A stretch of 64,000 nucleotides of DNA from Metabacillus sp. B2-18 (GTDB lineage: Bacteria; Bacillota; Bacilli; Bacillales; Bacillaceae): contig NZ_CP088246.1 in assembly GCF_021117275.1 (NCBI RefSeq), positions 186,001 to 250,000 of the forward strand, read 5' to 3'. Made by a program: the position numbers and the translations under genes. This document shows positions 1 through 9,016 of this stretch, piece after piece (the stretch's first letter is position 1; every line of letters starts with the position of its first letter). Under the pieces are notes generated by a model. It had not been told where the DNA came from and made no database searches. It worked only from the letters and a program-made list of their open reading frames with translations.

Positions 1-1
1 A

Positions 2-76
2 CGAACGGTAGATATAGAAATAAGAACGGTGCTTAAGAAAAGTGGGGTGGGGAAGGAGATAATGTATGAAAAGTAA
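2..76 (+). CDS. 3' end of an upstream gene (partial)
   Basis: An open frame enters from the left edge and stops at TAA (74-76), giving about 24 C-terminal residues that start RTVDIEIRT and end KEIMYEK. It overlaps the next start codon by 11 bases, as is common inside operons. The stretch is too short to name. If real, the cytochrome block began before this window, so missing ccm functions could lie upstream. Confidence 0.4.
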   Translation, partial: RTVDIEIRTVLKKSGVGKEIMYEK

Positions 77-998
77 AATTATTTCACTTTTAATAGTGAT
101 CATCATGCTTCCTCTTGTGTTAGTACCCAATAAAGGTTCAGCTGATGGCAAGTATCCAGTAAGGATTACAGAACAAAATATAGTAGCCTCTCCCATAGAT
201 CAGAATACACTTCAGCTTATTCAGATAGTGAATTTTAAAAACAGTGGGAATAAGAAAGAAGAGCAATTACCTATTTATTTACCTGAAGGTTATTCCGAGC
301 TTCAAGTTCGTTCTGGGTTAGAAGAAAAGGATATGAAGGTAATAGATAAAGGGGTTGTTGATGTAACAGGTCTTGACCCTGGTAAAGAAAAGCAGATTGT
401 ACTTTCCTATATTATGCCGCTCACCCAAAGAAAATCTCAATGGGCGATTGAGACATCCTATGTAACTGAAAGTTTTCAGGTTATTATACAGCCTGGGATA
501 TTATCTTTTGAAGCAAGCAATTTAGTCACACAATCTGATTTGTTCGAAATGAATAACCAGGAATTTAGGCGATTTACTCGAGTAGATCTTCATCCTGACA
601 CACCTTGGACACTTACTTTCAACTTTATTGGCCAATCAAGTGCAAACAATGAGACAAGCAAAGTAGAAGATTCATCTCCATCTAACTATACAGAAGATGG
701 ATATAAGATTATTGGGAAAGAAGGAATTGGATACGGAAAGGCTGCTATTACAATAGCCATAATTGTGATTGCATTATGTATGACATTAATCGGATTAAAA
801 AGGGATTATCAAAAATCGATAAACAAATCGGTAAGACCTACACGTACGTGGTTACAGACGGAAAAGGAAATATTATTGCAAGAAATGGTTCAACTAGAAA
901 AAGATTATCAGTCGAAATTAATTAGTGAAAAAACATATAAGGAAACTTATAACGATATAAGAGAGAAAATGATACGGGTTATAGCAGAACTCAGGTAG
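66..998 (+). CDS. membrane-anchored extracytoplasmic protein of the ccm block, unknown function
   Basis: 310 residues. A signal peptide (residues 1-26) is followed by an exported domain of about 190 residues with a beta-rich look. One transmembrane helix follows near residues 224-245, then a charged cytoplasmic tail of about 60 residues (EKEILLQEMVQLEKDYQ...) likely to form a coiled coil. The start has a good AAGGAGA ribosome site 6 bases upstream. The stop abuts ccmA, so the two are almost certainly co-transcribed. I do not recognise the family. Position suggests a partner of the heme/cytochrome c machinery, which is inference only. Confidence 0.8.
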   Translation: MKSKIISLLIVIIMLPLVLVPNKGSADGKYPVRITEQNIVASPIDQNTLQLIQIVNFKNSGNKKEEQLPIYLPEGYSELQVRSGLEEKDMKVIDKGVVDVTGLDPGKEKQIVLSYIMPLTQRKSQWAIETSYVTESFQVIIQPGILSFEASNLVTQSDLFEMNNQEFRRFTRVDLHPDTPWTLTFNFIGQSSANNETSKVEDSSPSNYTEDGYKIIGKEGIGYGKAAITIAIIVIALCMTLIGLKRDYQKSINKSVRPTRTWLQTEKEILLQEMVQLEKDYQSKLISEKTYKETYNDIREKMIRVIAELR

Positions 999-1712
999 GT
1001 GGTCTCCATTTTGGAACTTCAAAATCTTGAATTTATCATAAATGAACGAAAGGTATTAAAATCGATTAATTTCTCTTGGAGAAAGGGGGAAACGGTTGCG
1101 TTTATTGGAGGGAATGGAGCGGGGAAATCTACTCTCTTAAAGATAATTGCATTACTTTCTCAACCTTCTGACGGGAAGTTATCGTTAGCAAAAGGAGTTA
1201 GCAAAAACAATTGGAAAAACAATCTAGGTGTTGTTTTTCCTGATAGTTTTTTACACGACTCCTTAACAGCTATTGAAAATTTACATTTTTACCAGAAAAT
1301 TTATGGGAAAGATGACAAACATTTTATTGAGCATATTCTTAATAAAGTACAATTAGTCACTGTGAAGGATGAACTTGTGGGTACCTATTCTAAGGGAATG
1401 AGACAACGTTTATCCATCGCAAGAGCGTTGGTCCATCAACCTGAGTATCTACTTTTGGACGAACCGTTTGATGGGTTAGACTTGAAATCAAAAATGATCA
1501 TTGAAGATATTCTTAATGAACATGAGTCACAAGGGAATGGATATATCTTAGTCAGTCATGATGTAAAACAAGCTTTTGATCTTTGTGAACGAGCAATTTT
1601 ACTACATGATGGGGAAATTATTGTTGACGAAAAGAGTTCCCAAATATCTCTCTTATCTTTTTTAGATAGGTATCAATCATTGTTGGAGAGGAATGAAAAT
1701 GAATTTCTATAA
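999..1712 (+). CDS. ccmA: CcmA-like ABC transporter ATPase (heme export/cytochrome c maturation)
   Basis: 237 residues, normal for a CcmA-type ATPase. Visible motifs are Walker A GGNGAGKSTLL (about 38-48), the signature YSKGMRQRLSIARAL, Walker B YLLLDEPFDGLD and the switch histidine in LVSHD. In the Ccm system CcmA and CcmB form an ABC complex that works with CcmC in heme handling at the membrane. The frame opens with GTG at 999, but TTG at 1011 is better placed behind the AGGTAGGTGG stretch (994-1003), so the true start may be 1011. It is followed directly by ccmB. Without ccmB and ccmC next door it would be just a generic ABC ATPase. Confidence 0.88.
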   Translation: MVSILELQNLEFIINERKVLKSINFSWRKGETVAFIGGNGAGKSTLLKIIALLSQPSDGKLSLAKGVSKNNWKNNLGVVFPDSFLHDSLTAIENLHFYQKIYGKDDKHFIEHILNKVQLVTVKDELVGTYSKGMRQRLSIARALVHQPEYLLLDEPFDGLDLKSKMIIEDILNEHESQGNGYILVSHDVKQAFDLCERAILLHDGEIIVDEKSSQISLLSFLDRYQSLLERNENEFL

Positions 1713-2376
1713 ACAGACATTATTAATTCTTAAAAGGGACCTAACGTTAGAATTTCGCCAAAAATCACTCCTCTTTTCAATGATTATTTTTGCATTAATG
1801 CTTCAAGTGTTTTTAAACATTGCGTTTGATACAGATATGGAAGCTATGCAAAAATTGGCGGCAGGGATATTATGGATTCCTATTCTTTTATCTGCCATGC
1901 TCGGTTTTAACCGAATTGTTGCAATGGATAAAGAGAATAGTGTCCTAACTGGCTTGTTAGTCTCTCCATTAGACAAGGGTGCACTGTACCTTGGGAAATT
2001 TTTAGCGAATTTAGTATTGATTTTGATAGTAATCTGCATATCAGTTCCTGCCTTTTTTTTATTTGTTCAACAACCTTACCCAGATTCACTCGGTTTACTG
2101 ATAGCGGTATTGTTATTGGGCAGTTGGGGGTTTGTAGCGATGGGTGTTTTTTTAGCAACCCTTGCACAGTCAAGCAGAATTACTGAATTATTACTACCAG
2201 TAATGCTTTTCCCATTAAGTGTTCCACTGTTTTTAGGAATCGTTCAGCTAACTGAAGTAGCCTTATATCCTTCTATAGAAATGTCGCAAAACGTATGGCT
2301 GATACTTTTAGTTAGTTATGACATTCTTTTTACAATCATCCCACTTTTTTTATTCGATTACTTATTGGAGGTGTGA
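1699..2376 (+). CDS. ccmB: CcmB-like heme exporter membrane subunit
   Basis: 225 residues with six predicted membrane helices and almost no soluble part. The length and the opening (LILKRDLTLEFRQK) match the CcmB family. ATG at 1699 is chosen over ATG at 1693 because GGAGAGG (1685-1691) then has a 7-base spacing. It overlaps the end of ccmA, and its stop runs into the ribosome site of ccmC, showing tight translational coupling. It would be the membrane partner of the preceding ATPase. Confidence 0.85.
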   Translation: MNFYKQTLLILKRDLTLEFRQKSLLFSMIIFALMLQVFLNIAFDTDMEAMQKLAAGILWIPILLSAMLGFNRIVAMDKENSVLTGLLVSPLDKGALYLGKFLANLVLILIVICISVPAFFLFVQQPYPDSLGLLIAVLLLGSWGFVAMGVFLATLAQSSRITELLLPVMLFPLSVPLFLGIVQLTEVALYPSIEMSQNVWLILLVSYDILFTIIPLFLFDYLLEV

Positions 2377-2377
2377 C

Positions 2378-3070
2378 ATGGTTAACAGACTACTGGGAAT
2401 ATCAAAAATTCCACTTACTTTAATAACAGCAATCGTCATAATCATTCAACTATACATGGCTTTTTACTATGCACCAACTGAAAAGTATATGGGAGAGATA
2501 CAAAGAATTATGTATTTCCATATCCCAAGTGCTTTTGTAGCGTTTGTAGCTTTTGCAATCGTGTTTATCGGAGGAGTTTTATATTTATATACGAAAAATA
2601 AGCAATGGGACTATTTAGCTGTATCAGCAGCTGAGATTGGAGTACTCTTCACAACATTTGTTCTAGTGACGGGCTCGTTATGGGCAAAGCCTGTGTGGAA
2701 TGCATGGTGGGTGTGGGAAGACCCACGATTAGTTACTTCGCTTATTCTATGGTTTATGTATATCGCTTATTTATTCATTCGAGCATCTGTGCAAGGAGAA
2801 GAACGTCATAGGAAATTTGCTGCAATATTTGGTATCATCGCCTTTTTAGATGTTCCACTCGTTTACTTCTCGGTAAAGTGGTGGAGAACCATCCACCCAA
2901 AGGTAATCGATGAGCAAGGTGTTCATATGCCGGTTGAAATGGCACAAACCTTGTTCTTCAGTATAATTGCCTTTCAGTTTCTATTTTTCACACTATTAAT
3001 CTATCGTTTCTTTCTTGAAAGACAAAAAGAAAAGATAAAAGAAATAAAGAATATAGAATTAAAAAGATAG
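2378..3070 (+). CDS. ccmC: CcmC-like heme-handling membrane protein
   Basis: 230 residues, six membrane helices and the hallmark Trp-rich periplasmic motif WWVWEDPRL (near residue 110), which in CcmC/CcsA proteins binds heme. Conserved histidines flank it (MYFHIPSA near the N terminus and WWRTIHP later). The start is ATG 2378 behind GGAGGTG; an upstream ATG in the same frame (2318) lies inside ccmB and is rejected. CcmC loads heme onto the chaperone CcmE in classic System I, but no ccmE or ccmF is visible in the window. Confidence 0.9.
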   Translation: MVNRLLGISKIPLTLITAIVIIIQLYMAFYYAPTEKYMGEIQRIMYFHIPSAFVAFVAFAIVFIGGVLYLYTKNKQWDYLAVSAAEIGVLFTTFVLVTGSLWAKPVWNAWWVWEDPRLVTSLILWFMYIAYLFIRASVQGEERHRKFAAIFGIIAFLDVPLVYFSVKWWRTIHPKVIDEQGVHMPVEMAQTLFFSIIAFQFLFFTLLIYRFFLERQKEKIKEIKNIELKR

Positions 3071-3080
3071 GAGAATATAG

Positions 3081-3203
3081 ATGAATTTTTTATTCGTAGG
3101 AGTATTAATTATTTGGGTTGGGATTCTCGCATACGTTATTCGAATTTTTAACGAACAGAAAAAGATAACGAAACAATTAGAGAAAATCAAAAGTTATTAT
3201 TAG
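3081..3203 (+). CDS. ccmD: CcmD-like single-helix small protein
   Basis: 40 residues (MNFLFVGVLIIWVG...). One membrane helix is followed by a short charged tail (NEQKKITKQLEKIKSYY). It starts 10 bases after ccmC behind a GATAGGAGA site. Size, topology and position directly after ccmC match CcmD, the small protein that stabilises heme transfer from CcmABC. It was found by reading the gap between ccmC and the thioredoxin gene. Sequence identity cannot be judged at this length. Confidence 0.8.
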   Translation: MNFLFVGVLIIWVGILAYVIRIFNEQKKITKQLEKIKSYY

Positions 3204-3229
3204 ATGTAAGTATAGGAGGGGTGAAAAGT

Positions 3230-3757
3230 GTGTTACGTAAGCTGGTGCGTGTAACGATTATTGTGCTTATAGGAGTTGCATTTATTTACATGGCTATAAA
3301 TCTTGCTGAAAAATCAACTGCTGCAGAAGTGGGTGGCCTTGCTCCTGATTTTACGTTAGAAGGTATGGACGGTAACATGGTAAGTCTAACAGACTACCGA
3401 GGTGAATTTGTTATTCTGAATTTCTTTGCATCCTGGTGTCCCCCATGTCGGGAGGAAGCTCCTGAACTTCAGGCGTTTGAAGAAGAGTATGGAGATCAGG
3501 CAAAACTTTTAATTCTAAGTCGAGCGGAACCAAAAATACAAGTGCAGGAATTTATTGAAGAATTTAAGTCTACCTCAACGTATCTTCTAGATTATAATGA
3601 TTCGATGGCTAAACCTTATGGTATAGCTGGACAACCTGAAACTTTTTTTATTGATGAAAGTGGGATTATTAGGTACCACCATGTAGGTCCGATGACAAAA
3701 GAATTTATGGTTGAAACTGTTAATAAATACAAAAAATCACCATTATCAGAAAAGTAA
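3230..3757 (+). CDS. resA: ResA/CcmG-type membrane-anchored thiol-disulfide oxidoreductase
   Basis: 175 residues. An N-terminal membrane anchor is followed by a thioredoxin fold facing outside, with active site FASWCPPCREEAPE and the partner segment GQPETFFID containing the cis-proline region. ResA/CcmG proteins reduce apocytochrome c so heme can be attached. GTG 3230 sits 8 bases from AGGAGGGG and is preferred over the in-frame GTG at 3221, which overlaps the ribosome site. The gene continues the ccm operon. Confidence 0.9.
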   Translation: MLRKLVRVTIIVLIGVAFIYMAINLAEKSTAAEVGGLAPDFTLEGMDGNMVSLTDYRGEFVILNFFASWCPPCREEAPELQAFEEEYGDQAKLLILSRAEPKIQVQEFIEEFKSTSTYLLDYNDSMAKPYGIAGQPETFFIDESGIIRYHHVGPMTKEFMVETVNKYKKSPLSEK

Positions 3758-3790
3758 AAGACCCAATAAATAGGGTATGGATGGGAAATT

Positions 3791-4699
3791 ATGTCATTTC
3801 GTAGGGTTTCTTTAGCGCTTCCTGGTTTGTTTTTTCTTTTAGGACCAACGGGTGCTTTTGCTCATAATGGACAAAAAAGTGGTTTACATGATTATTCATT
3901 TTTTGAGCTTTGGAACCCGGCATTATTTATAGGAGTTATTCTAGTTTTTCTGTTATACCTTCATTTCATAAATAAAAATCGAAGGGGTAATCCTGATTTT
4001 ACTCCCGTATCCATAAAAAGAAAACTTTCCTTCTTAGGTGGACTGATTGTATTTTATATTGCGCTAGGTAGTCCGTTACATGTTTTAGGTGACAGTTTCT
4101 TATTTAGTGCGCACATGCTGGCACAGTCTTTAGTTTATATTGTAATGCCACCGTTACTATTAATGGGTATAGAAAAATGGATGGTCCAATCTGTTATAAA
4201 AATTGGTTTTAAATATAAGATTCTTTCAATAGCAAAGGTTCCATTAATTCCATTGTTACTATTTAATATTCTGTTTTCTTTTTACCATATTCCAATAATT
4301 TTTGATAAAGTGGTTTCAAATACAATTTATCATAACCTTACTCATTTGATTTTAACAGCTTCAGCATTTTTAATGTGGATTCCAATATTTCCTGTTAGTG
4401 ATGAATTAGATAAACTTTCTCCTTTGCAAAAACTTGGATATATTTTTGGCGCAGGTGTGTTATTAACTCCTGCTTGCGCATTAATTATTTTTGCCGATGA
4501 ACCATTGTATGCGATGTATACTAATGCCCCACAATTATGGACTTATCTTGGTCCGATAGATGACCAACAAACCGGTGGTATCATCATGAAAGTCATACAA
4601 GAACTAATCTATGGCACAGTAATAGGATATATATTTTTTAAATGGGCAAAAAAAGAACAGGTTCATGATGAATATGTACCAATAATAAATGAGGGATAA
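3791..4699 (+). CDS. ctaG: CtaG-family cytochrome c oxidase assembly protein
   Basis: 302 residues. A signal-like N terminus ending near AFAHNGQ is followed by about seven membrane helices with conserved histidines (SAHMLAQS, YHNLTH). The layout is that of the Caa3_CtaG family, needed for assembly of the copper centre of caa3 oxidase. It is spaced 33 bases from resA with only a weak ribosome site. Together with the copper genes downstream it suggests a cytochrome oxidase or copper-delivery role. Confidence 0.85.
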   Translation: MSFRRVSLALPGLFFLLGPTGAFAHNGQKSGLHDYSFFELWNPALFIGVILVFLLYLHFINKNRRGNPDFTPVSIKRKLSFLGGLIVFYIALGSPLHVLGDSFLFSAHMLAQSLVYIVMPPLLLMGIEKWMVQSVIKIGFKYKILSIAKVPLIPLLLFNILFSFYHIPIIFDKVVSNTIYHNLTHLILTASAFLMWIPIFPVSDELDKLSPLQKLGYIFGAGVLLTPACALIIFADEPLYAMYTNAPQLWTYLGPIDDQQTGGIIMKVIQELIYGTVIGYIFFKWAKKEQVHDEYVPIINEG

Positions 4700-4703
4700 G
4701 TGA

Positions 4704-5411
4704 GTGATAGGTATGAAAGACAAAATTCTTATTGTTGATGATGAGTGGAATATGAGAAATCTAATAAAGATTCATTTACTTCCTCACTTCGATTTAGAAG
4801 AGGCAGCAAATGGTAAAGAGGCGTTAGAAAAGGTAAAAGATCATAATTTTCAACTCATTATTCTGGATGTAATGATGCCTGATATGACTGGATGGACAGT
4901 CTGTGAAAGAATCCGCGAGAAAGAAAACATTCCAATTTTGATGTTAACTGCTTTAACGGATGTAAAGGATAAAGTACACGGTCTTAACATTGGTGCAGAT
5001 GACTATTTAGTAAAACCATTTAACCCTGAAGAACTGGTAGCACGTGTTCATGCATTATTAAGAAGGTCTGTTGAATTTAATAATGAAAATGATAATGGAA
5101 CAATTACAATCTCTGACCTAACAATTATTAAAGATAGTAGACTGGTTCTCGTAAACGGCAAGGAAGTTGACCTTACACCTAAGGAATTCAATCTAATTCA
5201 TTTATTCGCAACAAATCAGAAACAGGTATTTACACGTGAAATTTTACTTAATGCTATATGGAATACAAACAACGTTTTAGATGTTAGGACGGTTGATACA
5301 CATGTGAAAAATGTAAGAGAAAAACTTAGAAAAAATGGATTATCGTTTAATCCAATAAAAACAGTATGGGGTGTTGGGTATATCTTTCAAACTCCAGATG
5401 GAAAAGCATGA
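4704..5411 (+). CDS. OmpR-family response regulator
   Basis: 235 residues. The receiver domain has the acidic pair (VDDEW), phospho-acceptor Asp in LILDVMMPDMTGW, the conserved Thr (MLTALTD) and Lys (LVKPF). A winged-helix DNA-binding domain follows, with TVDTHVKNVREKLRK and TVWGVGY. GTG 4704 has GAGGG 8 bases upstream; ATG 4713 is an alternative. The stop overlaps the kinase start (ATGA). The target genes are unknown but are likely the surrounding ones. Confidence 0.93.
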   Translation: MIGMKDKILIVDDEWNMRNLIKIHLLPHFDLEEAANGKEALEKVKDHNFQLIILDVMMPDMTGWTVCERIREKENIPILMLTALTDVKDKVHGLNIGADDYLVKPFNPEELVARVHALLRRSVEFNNENDNGTITISDLTIIKDSRLVLVNGKEVDLTPKEFNLIHLFATNQKQVFTREILLNAIWNTNNVLDVRTVDTHVKNVREKLRKNGLSFNPIKTVWGVGYIFQTPDGKA

Positions 5412-6817
5412 AATGGAATAGTATCGTTATTAAGTTAGGAGTAGTCTTTATCCTGCTTTTTTTCGTTGTTATTTTCCCTTTAGGGTTTAGTATAAATAAA
5501 ATTTTTTCCGGATTCTTTTATAATGAGGTAGAAAGCCAAGTTGATAAGCTGTCTACTCGATACTCTCGAACAATAACAGATATTAAAGATGAGAAAATTC
5601 TTAATATGTTTGAAATGCTGGCAGATTTGACAGATCATGAAATAATTATAGTGGATAAAAATGGGGAAATCGTGGCAAATTCAGGATTACCTAGTCTTCC
5701 TAAGGGTTCAAAGGCAAACATCGAACTTTTGCCTTCTCTTAAGGAAAAGGAATCGGTTAAAATCGAAATTCAAGATGTAACTACAAAGAACAGGTATTTA
5801 TCAATTGGAAAACCAATAATTTCAAACAAGGAATTCCTAGGTGGTATATTTGTTTTAGCTCCAATTGATGGCATATACTTATCACTTGACCGTGTTAGAG
5901 ATATGCTTATCCTTGCCGGAATGGGTTCCATATTTTTAGCAATTGGATTTGCCTTCTTTTTTACAAGAAAACTGACAACTCCATTACTTGAAATGGAAAA
6001 GGCTACGAGGAATATTGCACATGGCGACTTGAAAACAAGAGTGAGTGTTGAAAGTAAAGATGAAATAGGATCTCTAGCAAAAGCTATTAACTATCTTGCT
6101 GTAGAATTAGATAAATACCAAACAAATAGAAGGCAATTTTTCGCTAATATATCACATGAGTTACGAACACCTTTAACATATTTAGGTGGTTATATAAAAG
6201 CGATTCAACAAGGCCTTTACCAATCTGACGAAGAAAGAGATCAATATCTGCTTATTATAGAGAATGAAACGGAAAGAATGACGCAATTGGTGAATGATCT
6301 TTTTGAATTGTCGAAAATGGAAGAGGGAAAATTAGAGTTCCACTTTGAAGATATAGACCTCTGTGAAGTTATTCAAAGTTCTATAGAGAAAACAAAATTA
6401 AAATCAAAAGAAAAGGGAATCGAGATTTTCCTTAAAGGTGATACAAATCTTCCCTTAGCCAACCTTGATGGGTTACGAACTGAACAAATTGTAATAAACC
6501 TCTTAGAGAATGCCATTCGTTATACAGAAAAGGGGTCTATAACCGTAAAGCTTTGGAGTGAGAGACAAAAGATAAAAATATCAATCGAAGATACGGGATT
6601 AGGTATACCAGGAGAAGATTTACCTTATCTGTTTGAGCGTTTTTATCGAGTGGAAAAGTCAAGGTCTAGAGCAACCGGAGGAACAGGTTTAGGATTATCC
6701 ATTGTTAAATCATTAGTTGAACTTCAACAAGGTGAAATTCAAGTCAAAAGTGAAGTTGGTAAAGGGACAAGCTTTATATTGACATTCCCTGTAGTAGACT
6801 TTAGTCAGGAGGATTAG
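5408..6817 (+). CDS. sensor histidine kinase
   Basis: 469 residues from ATG 5408, which overlaps the regulator's stop. Order: membrane helix (10-32), extracytoplasmic sensor of about 135 residues, second helix (near 165-185), HAMP, HisKA with phospho-His in FANISHELRTPLTYL, then HATPase_c with N box INLLENAIRYTEKG, EDTGLGIP and GTGLGLSIVKSL. The sensor segment has no obvious metal-binding cluster. It forms a pair with the response regulator just upstream. Confidence 0.93.
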   Translation: MKWNSIVIKLGVVFILLFFVVIFPLGFSINKIFSGFFYNEVESQVDKLSTRYSRTITDIKDEKILNMFEMLADLTDHEIIIVDKNGEIVANSGLPSLPKGSKANIELLPSLKEKESVKIEIQDVTTKNRYLSIGKPIISNKEFLGGIFVLAPIDGIYLSLDRVRDMLILAGMGSIFLAIGFAFFFTRKLTTPLLEMEKATRNIAHGDLKTRVSVESKDEIGSLAKAINYLAVELDKYQTNRRQFFANISHELRTPLTYLGGYIKAIQQGLYQSDEERDQYLLIIENETERMTQLVNDLFELSKMEEGKLEFHFEDIDLCEVIQSSIEKTKLKSKEKGIEIFLKGDTNLPLANLDGLRTEQIVINLLENAIRYTEKGSITVKLWSERQKIKISIEDTGLGIPGEDLPYLFERFYRVEKSRSRATGGTGLGLSIVKSLVELQQGEIQVKSEVGKGTSFILTFPVVDFSQED

Positions 6818-6818
6818 G

Positions 6819-7028
6819 ATGAAACGAATTGAATATGTTATTGCGGGTCTACTCGTGATTATAGGTCTGGCTTGTCTAACAACTTCAGGATCTTATCTGA
6901 TGGGGGCTGGTATAGATGCATACATCATGACTTTTTTACAGTTGTGTATGTGGTTAGGAATTCCTATTGTTGTGGTTGGCGTAATTTACTTGATACTAAT
7001 AAAGTTTAAAAAAGGTGATAAAAAATGA
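6819..7028 (+). CDS. small two-helix membrane protein
   Basis: 69 residues with two membrane helices and a lysine tail (KFKKGDKK). It follows the kinase by one base behind a perfect AGGAGG and overlaps the next start by an ATGA junction, so translation is coupled on both sides. No family recognised. It may be an accessory of the two-component system or of the next protein. Confidence 0.75.
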   Translation: MKRIEYVIAGLLVIIGLACLTTSGSYLMGAGIDAYIMTFLQLCMWLGIPIVVVGVIYLILIKFKKGDKK

Positions 7029-8221
7029 TGAAATTAAGACTTTTTACATTAATGTTTTTTATGATGGCTTTACCTCTTAATGCATTTGCTCATGGTACAG
7101 AGGAAGAGTATCAAAAAGAGGGTTTAATGTTTGATAAGATAATTGGTGGGGGATTAGTAGTATCAATTCTTTTATTAGTAGTATCTGTGGTCGGAATCGT
7201 AGTGATTTCAAAGAAAATAAAATCAATAAGTGTTAAAAATAAGCAGGGTCAGAAAAAAAGCAATCAATTAAAAAAAAGTTCAACAATCCTAAAATGGATT
7301 AGTGCTATAACTTTGTTAAGTTCAACAATTTTTGGGTTTATAACTTTAAAAAATAATGAGGTTGAACAGGGAGATACTATTGGATTCCAACATATACATG
7401 GGCTTGGATACTCCGCAGATGGTAATAGTTTTTATATACCAGCTCATGATGGCTTAAGAGTTTATTCAAAGGGTGAATGGAGGATTCCAGAAGGGGAGAA
7501 ACATGACTATATGGGTTTTTCTATGGTAGATGACGGATTTTACAGTAGTGGTCATCCTGGACCAGGCTCAAAATTAGAAAATCCTTTTGGAGTCGTAAAA
7601 AGTAATGATTTTGGTAAGTCACTAGAAGTATTAGATTTATATAAAGAAATTGATTTTCACGGAATGGCTGTAGGATATTTTTCACATGCAATTTATGTGC
7701 TAAATCCCGAAGCGAATAGTAGGATGGAAGATACGGGCCTTTATTATACATTGGATGAAACCAAAAAGTGGACGAAAAGCGATATGAATGGGTTAGATGG
7801 TCAACCTGCATCAATCGCAGTGCACTCATCAGATGAGAAAATCATTGCAATAGGTACAGATCAAGGTGTATTTCTTTCAACCGATTTTGGTAATACATTT
7901 GAAAGTATATTACCAGGAGTACCTATATCTTCCATTCACTTTACAAAAGAAAATAAATTAGTGGTTGGTGGGCTAGAGGATGGGTCCGTAATGTATGAAA
8001 TTAATATAGATACGAAAGAGAAAACTAAGATTTCTATTCCGGAAATAAGTAATGAAGATGCAATATCATATATTGCTGTAAATCCTCAAAACAGTTCAGA
8101 AATTGTTTTCACAACATTTGAGAAACAAATTTATATAACAAAAGATAATGGAATTAGTTGGACACAGATTGCAAAGAGTGGAACAGCTATTGATCGTAAA
8201 GTAGAAAAGGTAGAAAATTAG
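7025..8221 (+). CDS. membrane-anchored BNR/VPS10-like repeat protein (F510_1955-like)
   Basis: 398 residues. A signal peptide ends in NAFAHGTEEE, then come two membrane helices (about 40-60 and 95-112). The large exported domain contains repeated beta-propeller-like blades such as DFGKSLEVLD, DFGNTFESIL and DNGISWTQI. The opening HIHGLGYSADGNSFYIPAHDG is shortened here to its core HIHGLGYS; it is typical of proteins annotated as the F510_1955 family. Those proteins commonly accompany copper and cytochrome genes. The catalytic activity implied by that name is unproven; it could simply bind a ligand or protein. Confidence 0.75.
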   Translation: MMKLRLFTLMFFMMALPLNAFAHGTEEEYQKEGLMFDKIIGGGLVVSILLLVVSVVGIVVISKKIKSISVKNKQGQKKSNQLKKSSTILKWISAITLLSSTIFGFITLKNNEVEQGDTIGFQHIHGLGYSADGNSFYIPAHDGLRVYSKGEWRIPEGEKHDYMGFSMVDDGFYSSGHPGPGSKLENPFGVVKSNDFGKSLEVLDLYKEIDFHGMAVGYFSHAIYVLNPEANSRMEDTGLYYTLDETKKWTKSDMNGLDGQPASIAVHSSDEKIIAIGTDQGVFLSTDFGNTFESILPGVPISSIHFTKENKLVVGGLEDGSVMYEINIDTKEKTKISIPEISNEDAISYIAVNPQNSSEIVFTTFEKQIYITKDNGISWTQIAKSGTAIDRKVEKVEN

Positions 8222-8282
8222 GGAACTTTCAATGTAATTGTGAATGAATTAATCGAAAATAATTTATGTAAGGAGAATGGTA

Positions 8283-8519
8283 ATGATGGGAATGATGAAT
8301 TTTGGCATGTTATTAAATATGCTAATTTGGATATTGATAATTGGTTTTGCAATTTATGGTTTTGTTTTATTAATTATGAAACCATTTGAAAAAAACAAAG
8401 ATTCTAGTGGGAAAAACAACAGCCAAGGAAATGCACTAGACATTTTAATGGAACGCTTTGCTAGAGGTGAAATTGATGAAGAAGAGTATGAGCAAAAAAA
8501 GAGAGTATTACAAAGATAA
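8283..8519 (+). CDS. small membrane protein with SHOCT domain
   Basis: 78 residues from ATG 8283. That start has 7-base spacing from AGGAG; the upstream ATG at 8277 is too close. A Met-rich N terminus leads into one membrane helix, a low-complexity linker (KNKDSSGKNNSQG) and a C-terminal SHOCT motif (ALDILMERFARGEIDEEEYE), which usually serves as an oligomerisation hook. It is the last gene before a terminator. Confidence 0.85.
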   Translation: MMGMMNFGMLLNMLIWILIIGFAIYGFVLLIMKPFEKNKDSSGKNNSQGNALDILMERFARGEIDEEEYEQKKRVLQR

Positions 8520-8609
8520 AATATAAATTAATCTCTTCACATATTCTTCAAATTAATAGGGTACAATATTTCTTGTAACATAAAACTAAACAGTAAACAG
8601 ACTAAAATG

Positions 8610-8640
8610 AAAGGAACCTTTAACGGTTCCTTTTATTTTT
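8610..8640 (+). terminator. Rho-independent terminator of the ccm/two-component operon
   Basis: Stem AAAGGAACC (8610-8618) pairs with GGTTCCTTT (8625-8633) over a 6-base loop, followed by TATTTTT. It closes the transcription unit ending with the SHOCT gene. Confidence 0.85.
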
Positions 8641-8723
8641 CACATAAACTTTAGAATCTCCACAGTTTCATCAAATTTATGGTCTATACTTATATTAACG
8701 ATATAGAAAGGAGGTAGAGCAAA

Positions 8724-8954
8724 TTGAAAAAGAAAATAGCATTTGTTTCATCTTTTGCTTTAGCAGCTCTTTTAGTTGTAGGACAGTTTACGTATGCTGA
8801 GGAACCTGAAAAGGGTATGGGAAATATGATGAACGGAAATGGAAACGGTATGATGAATATGATGGAGGCTATGAATTCACCTGAAGGTCAGAAGATGATG
8901 ACGGCGTGTGGAGATTTCATGGAATCCTATGATGATCAAGAAAGTAATGATTAA
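8724..8954 (+). CDS. secreted Met-rich small protein
   Basis: 76 residues with a TTG start behind AAAGGAGG. The signal peptide ends near FTYAEEPE. The mature part is dense in methionine and asparagine (MGNMMNGNGNGMMNMMEAMN) with a single Cys. Met clusters of this kind bind Cu(I) in periplasmic copper proteins; a copper role is inference supported by the CopC-CopD gene 1 kb downstream. It stands alone between two terminators. Confidence 0.7.
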   Translation: MKKKIAFVSSFALAALLVVGQFTYAEEPEKGMGNMMNGNGNGMMNMMEAMNSPEGQKMMTACGDFMESYDDQESND

Positions 8955-8986
8955 GAGTAACGTGCTCACATATTAAATACTCCCCT

Positions 8987-9016
8987 TTTAAAAAGGCCTT
9001 CTTAGGCCTTTTTAAA
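8987..9016. terminator. bidirectional-looking terminator
   Basis: TTTAAAAAGGCC (8987-8998) pairs perfectly with GGCCTTTTTAAA (9005-9016) over a 6-base loop. It has a T run on both strands and ends the Met-rich gene. Confidence 0.85.

Noticed and set aside
2318..2377. Longer N terminus for CcmC
   Set aside because: Lies inside ccmB; ATG 2378 has a well-placed GGAGGTG.
5366..5407. N-terminal extension of the first sensor kinase
   Set aside because: Lies within the response regulator gene; ATG 5408 in an ATGA overlap gives a normal kinase start.
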